Below are positions 51,144 to 54,627 of a stretch of DNA of 54,627 bases, in pieces. The position numbers and the translations under genes are program-made. This DNA comes from an uncultured Bacteroidales bacterium (lineage in GTDB: Bacteria; Bacteroidota; Bacteroidia; Bacteroidales; UBA932), in the NCBI GenBank assembly GCA_900321655.1, contig ONWU01000005.1:1-54627 (forward strand), written 5' to 3'. Under the pieces are notes generated by a model that was not told the origin of the DNA, did no database searches, and worked only from the letters and a program-made list of their open reading frames with translations. Positions within the stretch are counted from its first letter, which is position 1; each line of letters opens with the position of its first letter.

Positions 51144-52314
51144 ATAGGGTGTCCTTCGGAGAATTGGCCTCCAGGCGGCTCTGCTGCTCGCGAAGACGGG
51201 CGATCTCCTGCGACATTTCTTCCAGGCGAGCCTGCATAGACTCCAGCAGGGCCTGGTTCTCTTCCAGCTCGGTGCTGGTGTTGTCGTATATTTCCTCTAT
51301 GATGGTGTCCATATCCTTCTGGGACAGGCCGAAGGAGTGTTCCAGGAGCACCAGGTCTTTCTGTTTGATATCGTATCGTCCCGCCTTGATATAAAGGCTG
51401 GACCGGAGGTCTTCGTCCAAGGGCTCTCCGGCCAGGGAAAGCTGGGCCTGATGACCCTGCACGCGGTATTCATAGATATAGGTGCGGGGGCCCACCAGGC
51501 GGTTGTTCTCCACGAAGTTCTGTACGTTCCTCTCGAAATTGTTGCTGCGGATCAGGGAGAAGGCACTCCAGATGCTGGGCACCAGGATGATGAACAGGAT
51601 GGTGCTGATGGCTTTGCGCCGGCGGCTGGCCAGTTCTTCCGATACACCCGATACCGTGGGGAATTCCAGGTACTTCACCATAAAGTAAGTGGCCAGGGCT
51701 ATGAAGACGCTGTTGATGACAAAGAGGTACAGCGCGCCGAAGAAAAAGTGCATATTCAGATGCGCCAGACCGTAACCGGCCGTGCATAGGGGCGGCATCA
51801 GGGCGGTGGCGATGGCTACACCCGAAAGCACGGTTCCTCGTTCCTTGCGGCTGTTTTCCAGGATGCCGGCCATGCCGCCGAAAAAGGCGATGAGAACGTC
51901 GTAGATGGTGGGGCTGGTACGGGCCTCCAGTTCCGTCGGGTTCACCAGCGACAGGGGAGAGAGGATAAAGAACAGGGTGGAAGCGAGGAGGGAGATGATA
52001 ACCATCGCCAGCAGATTCTTACCGGCCGATTTGAGGAGGTCTACATCGTTGGTGCCCAGGGCCAGGCCTGCGCCGATGATGGGGCCCATCAGCGGGGATA
52101 CCAGCATGGCGCCGATGATGACGGCCGTGGAATTCACATTGAGGCCCACGGAAGCCAGGACGATGGCGAAGGCCAGAATCCAAGCGTTGGGACCACGGAA
52201 CCAGATGGACGATTTGATCCTCTGCGCGGCACTCTCGGTGTCTATCTCATCGAAGATGAAGCTGTAGTATCGGATGGTGCGCTTTGCGCGCATCCAAAGC
52301 TGATGAAAATCCAT
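51142..52314 (-). CDS. DUF389-family membrane protein
   Basis: This 390-residue protein has the DUF389 layout: an N-terminal cytoplasmic segment, five or six membrane helices (about 45-260) with the signature VNSTAVIIGAMLVSPLMGPIIG and GVAIATALMPPLCTAGYGL, then a soluble tail ending in a coiled coil (about 335-385, QALLESMQARLEEMSQEI). The family has no established function. The start at 52314 fits; the frame continues far upstream only as a shadow of the flavoprotein gene. It is divergent from that gene and convergent with the small RNA. Confidence 0.85.
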   Translation of the reverse strand: MDFHQLWMRAKRTIRYYSFIFDEIDTESAAQRIKSSIWFRGPNAWILAFAIVLASVGLNVNSTAVIIGAMLVSPLMGPIIGAGLALGTNDVDLLKSAGKNLLAMVIISLLASTLFFILSPLSLVNPTELEARTSPTIYDVLIAFFGGMAGILENSRKERGTVLSGVAIATALMPPLCTAGYGLAHLNMHFFFGALYLFVINSVFIALATYFMVKYLEFPTVSGVSEELASRRRKAISTILFIILVPSIWSAFSLIRSNNFERNVQNFVENNRLVGPRTYIYEYRVQGHQAQLSLAGEPLDEDLRSSLYIKAGRYDIKQKDLVLLEHSFGLSQKDMDTIIEEIYDNTSTELEENQALLESMQARLEEMSQEIARLREQQSRLEANSPKDTL

Positions 52315-52353
52315 ACCCTGTATATTTGAAGCGCAAGTTAAGCAAATTTTCGC

Positions 52354-52361
52354 TATATTTG
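52354..52361 (+). promoter_or_regulatory. Promoter of the flavoprotein gene
   Basis: A perfect -7 box TATATTTG lies 7 nt before the ATG at 52369, so the expected leader is only a few bases long. Confidence 0.65.
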
Positions 52362-52368
52362 TAAAGAT

Positions 52369-53559
52369 ATGAACCAAGTTATGACAGAAATTGCAAAAGA
52401 TATCCGCTATATCGGAGTAGATGACGAGAACCTGGATTTGTTCGAGAGTCAGTATATCGTGCCGGAAGGTATGGCGTACAACTCCTACCTTATTATGGAT
52501 GATAAAGTGGCCATCTTGGATACGGCCGATGCCCGTAAGGGAGAGGAGTGGCTCCGGAACCTGGAGCAGGCTTTGGAGGGCCGTCAGCCGGATTATCTGG
52601 TGATTCACCATATGGAGCCGGACCATTCGGCCTGCATCGGCCCTCTGATGGACCGATACCCCGGTATTACGCTGGTGGGAAGCGCTATGGCCCTGAAGTT
52701 TGCGGGGCAGTTCCTCCCCGGGAAAACCCTTCCCGCTACCCTGGCGGTGAAAGAAGGGGATACCCTGCCGCTGGGCGTCCACACCCTCAAATTCCTCGCC
52801 GCGCCTATGGTGCACTGGCCGGAAGTGATGGTTTCGGTGGACTGTGCTACCGGCACGCTTTTTTCGGCCGATGCCTTCGGCAAGTTCGGCGCCTTGTGCA
52901 AAACCGCTTTTTGGGCCGATGAAGACCCGGACTGGGCCTGCGAAGGCCGCCGCTACTATTTCAATATCTGCGGCAAATACGGCCCTCAGGTGCAGGCACT
53001 CCTGAAAAAGGTAGCGCCGGAGAATGTTTCGCTCATCGCCCCGCTGCACGGCCCCATTATCCGGAAAAACCTGAAGTTTTTTCTGGATCTGTATAACACC
53101 TGGAGCAGCTACGGCGTAGAAACTGAAGGCGTTTTCGTGGCCTATGCCTCCATCCACGGAGGAACTGCCGCGGTGGCCCAGATGGTGGCCGACAGGCTCA
53201 AGGCCCTGGGCTGCCCCAAAGTGGCCCTGTCAGACCTTACCAGGGATGACCGCGCCGAAGCCGTGGAAGATGCCTTCCGCTATGGCCGTATGGTGGTAGC
53301 CGCCTGCTCCTACGATGCCGGCCTTTTCACTCCCGCGTATGATTTTCTGCACAGCCTGCAGATGAAGGGGTATTGCAAGCGCAAAGTAGCCCTCATTGAG
53401 AACGGCTCCTGGGCTCCTACGGCCGCCCGTGTGATGAAAGAAATGTTCGGGGCTATGAAGGAGATAGAACTGGTGGGAGAACCTGTTACCATCCGAAGCC
53501 GCTACAACCCGGCGGATGAACCTGCCCTGGAAGCCCTTTGTAACGCCATTTTGAAATGA
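52369..53559 (+). CDS. A-type flavoprotein (FprA/ROO-like O2 or NO reductase)
   Basis: This 396-residue protein joins a metallo-beta-lactamase-like diiron domain (1-250) to a flavodoxin-like FMN domain (about 255-396). Diiron ligands are all visible: His81-x-Glu83-x-Asp85-His86 (HHMEPDHS), His149, Asp168 and His227. FMN binding follows at YASIHGGTAAVA. These enzymes reduce O2 to water or NO to N2O, protecting anaerobes. There is no C-terminal rubredoxin domain, so an external electron donor is needed. It overlaps the next gene by 4 nt. Confidence 0.93.
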   Translation: MNQVMTEIAKDIRYIGVDDENLDLFESQYIVPEGMAYNSYLIMDDKVAILDTADARKGEEWLRNLEQALEGRQPDYLVIHHMEPDHSACIGPLMDRYPGITLVGSAMALKFAGQFLPGKTLPATLAVKEGDTLPLGVHTLKFLAAPMVHWPEVMVSVDCATGTLFSADAFGKFGALCKTAFWADEDPDWACEGRRYYFNICGKYGPQVQALLKKVAPENVSLIAPLHGPIIRKNLKFFLDLYNTWSSYGVETEGVFVAYASIHGGTAAVAQMVADRLKALGCPKVALSDLTRDDRAEAVEDAFRYGRMVVAACSYDAGLFTPAYDFLHSLQMKGYCKRKVALIENGSWAPTAARVMKEMFGAMKEIELVGEPVTIRSRYNPADEPALEALCNAILK

Positions 53560-54578
53560 TCATAAGAAGTAAAGCCCCCTTGCGGCTGGGTCTGGCCGGA
53601 GGAGGAACGGATGTATCCCCGTACTCGGAACTGTATGGCGGCAATGTGCTCAACGCCACCATCAACCTGGCTGCCTATTGTTCCATAGAACCGCTCAAGC
53701 AGCCCGTTATGCGCGTGAATGCGGCGGATGCCGGCATCCGGCAGGAAGTACCCCTGGGCACCGGTCCGGTAAATTCCGGCGCCCTTCTGATAGATGGAGT
53801 ATACAACCGCATCCTCCGGGACTTCGGCCCCATTCCCTCCGTGGGCTTTTCCATCACCACTTACAATGATGCCCCCGCCGGTTCCGGCCTGGGCACCTCT
53901 TCCACCATGGTGGTTTGTATCCTCAAGTGCTTTGCAGAGTGGATGAGCCTTCCTCTGGGAGACTACGAGCTGGCCCGCCTGGCGTACGAAATAGAGAGAA
54001 AAGACCTCCTTCTGGCTGGTGGCAAGCAGGATCAGTATGCAGCGGCTTTCGGAGGATTCAACTTTATGGAATTCCTCCCCAGCGATATGGTGATAGTGAA
54101 CCCGCTTCGCATAAAGGATTGGATTATATCAGAGCTGGAAGCCTCTATGCTGCTGTACTTTACGGGAAGAAGCCGCTTTGGCGCCGATATCATTGCCGAG
54201 CAGCAGAAGGCCACCCGTTCCGGAGAAACCAGGGCCGTGGAAGCCATGCACCGCATCAAGCAGAGCGCCATTGATATGAAACTGGCTCTCCTGAAGGGAG
54301 ACATGGCCCGCTTCGCCTCCATCCTGGGCCAGGCCTGGGAGGACAAGAAGAAAATGGCCGGAGCCATCACCAATCCCATGATCCAGGAAGCTTTCGACGT
54401 GGCCATGGCCTCCGGAGCCATCTCCGGCAAGGTTTCCGGCGCCGGCGGAGGCGGCTTTATGATGCTGATGGTGCCGCCGGAGCGCCGTGTGGCCGTGACG
54501 GAAGCCCTTTCCCGGCTTCCCGGCAAGGTGGTCCCGTTCCAGTTCACGGAAAAAGGAGCCGTAGCATGGAAGTTATAG
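53556..54578 (+). CDS. GHMP kinase, HddA-like (heptose 7-phosphate kinase)
   Basis: This 340-residue GHMP-family sugar kinase starts IIRSKAPLRLGLAGGGTDV and carries the ATP loop PAGSGLGTSSTM and GKVSGAGGGGFMM near the C-terminus. It most resembles D-glycero-alpha-D-manno-heptose 7-phosphate kinase (HddA), which feeds GDP-heptose for surface glycans. The following gene, a nucleotidyltransferase overlapping by 13 nt, supports that pathway. A related sugar kinase, such as one for fucose, is the alternative. Confidence 0.83.
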   Translation: MIIRSKAPLRLGLAGGGTDVSPYSELYGGNVLNATINLAAYCSIEPLKQPVMRVNAADAGIRQEVPLGTGPVNSGALLIDGVYNRILRDFGPIPSVGFSITTYNDAPAGSGLGTSSTMVVCILKCFAEWMSLPLGDYELARLAYEIERKDLLLAGGKQDQYAAAFGGFNFMEFLPSDMVIVNPLRIKDWIISELEASMLLYFTGRSRFGADIIAEQQKATRSGETRAVEAMHRIKQSAIDMKLALLKGDMARFASILGQAWEDKKKMAGAITNPMIQEAFDVAMASGAISGKVSGAGGGGFMMLMVPPERRVAVTEALSRLPGKVVPFQFTEKGAVAWKL

Positions 54579-54627
54579 TCCTGGCCGGCGGTCTGGGTAC
54601 CCGCCTTCGCTCCGTAGTCAAAGAGAT
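54566..54627 (+). CDS. Sugar nucleotidyltransferase, partial (cut by window end)
   Basis: The first 20 codons read MEVIVLAGGLGTRLRSVVKE, the N-terminal nucleotide-binding signature of the NTP_transferase family. It overlaps the HddA-like kinase gene by 13 nt. From its position it is probably the D-glycero-alpha-D-manno-heptose 1-phosphate guanylyltransferase (HddC) of a GDP-heptose pathway. The rest lies outside the window. Confidence 0.75.
   Translation, partial: MEVIVLAGGLGTRLRSVVKE

Overview
The window is a gene-dense stretch of a Bacteroidales chromosome, rather GC-rich for the group. The evidence is the perfect Bacteroidetes -7 box (TAnnTTTG) in front of many genes, a type V (Mfa/Fim) fimbrial locus, glycine-lipid acyltransferases, a DUF5686 protein, SDR-type threonine dehydrogenase and weak Shine-Dalgarno use. 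The family cannot be fixed from this sequence. Split GcvPA/GcvPB and the base composition fit a Rikenellaceae- or UBA932-like gut lineage, but that is inference.

Layout. 1-620: Phd/YoeB toxin-antitoxin module and a bidirectional terminator. 621-8521 (minus): ssb paralogue, then an OmpA-like lipoprotein, a fimbrillin, an Mfa2/FimB-type subunit and a large DUF4906 tip candidate. 8870-16057: housekeeping genes (zinc-ribbon protein, nucleoside permease, tgt-lptG-dut-murF, obg-PAP2). 16111-21044: arginase-fold protein plus the glycine cleavage genes gcvT-gcvH-gcvPA-gcvPB. 21061-23706: SEC-C protein, TrmO, AraC regulator. 23711-30133: DUF5686 protein and a membrane-lipid operon (glsB, CDP-alcohol phosphatidyltransferase, glsA, SDR), with divergent gtrA. 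30152-32456: alarmone-hydrolase-like HD protein and a dCache-SpoIIE phosphatase. 32474-37366: an accessory segment bounded by inverted copies of tRNA-Cys, one intact and one truncated.

37378-48434 (minus) is the most interesting part. It is a tightly coupled six-gene operon: REC-SpoIIE phosphatase, membrane-anchored coiled-coil/WD40-like protein, propeller/Y_Y_Y sensor whose kinase domain lacks the phospho-accepting His, soluble histidine kinase with the His, TonB-dependent receptor with a TPR-like N-terminus, and a condensation-less A-T-TE NRPS-like enzyme with a Cys nucleophile in the thioesterase. I read it as a combined signalling and small-molecule production/uptake system.

48496-54627: divergent kbl and tdh (threonine to glycine), a strong promoter and terminator enclosing a probable small RNA, a DUF389 membrane protein, an A-type flavoprotein, and the start of a heptose-nucleotide operon (hddA and a nucleotidyltransferase cut by the window edge).

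Glycine links several modules: Tdh and Kbl make it, the gcv genes cleave it, and the Gls acyltransferases put it into membrane lipid. No CRISPR array, IS element, rRNA or prophage was seen.
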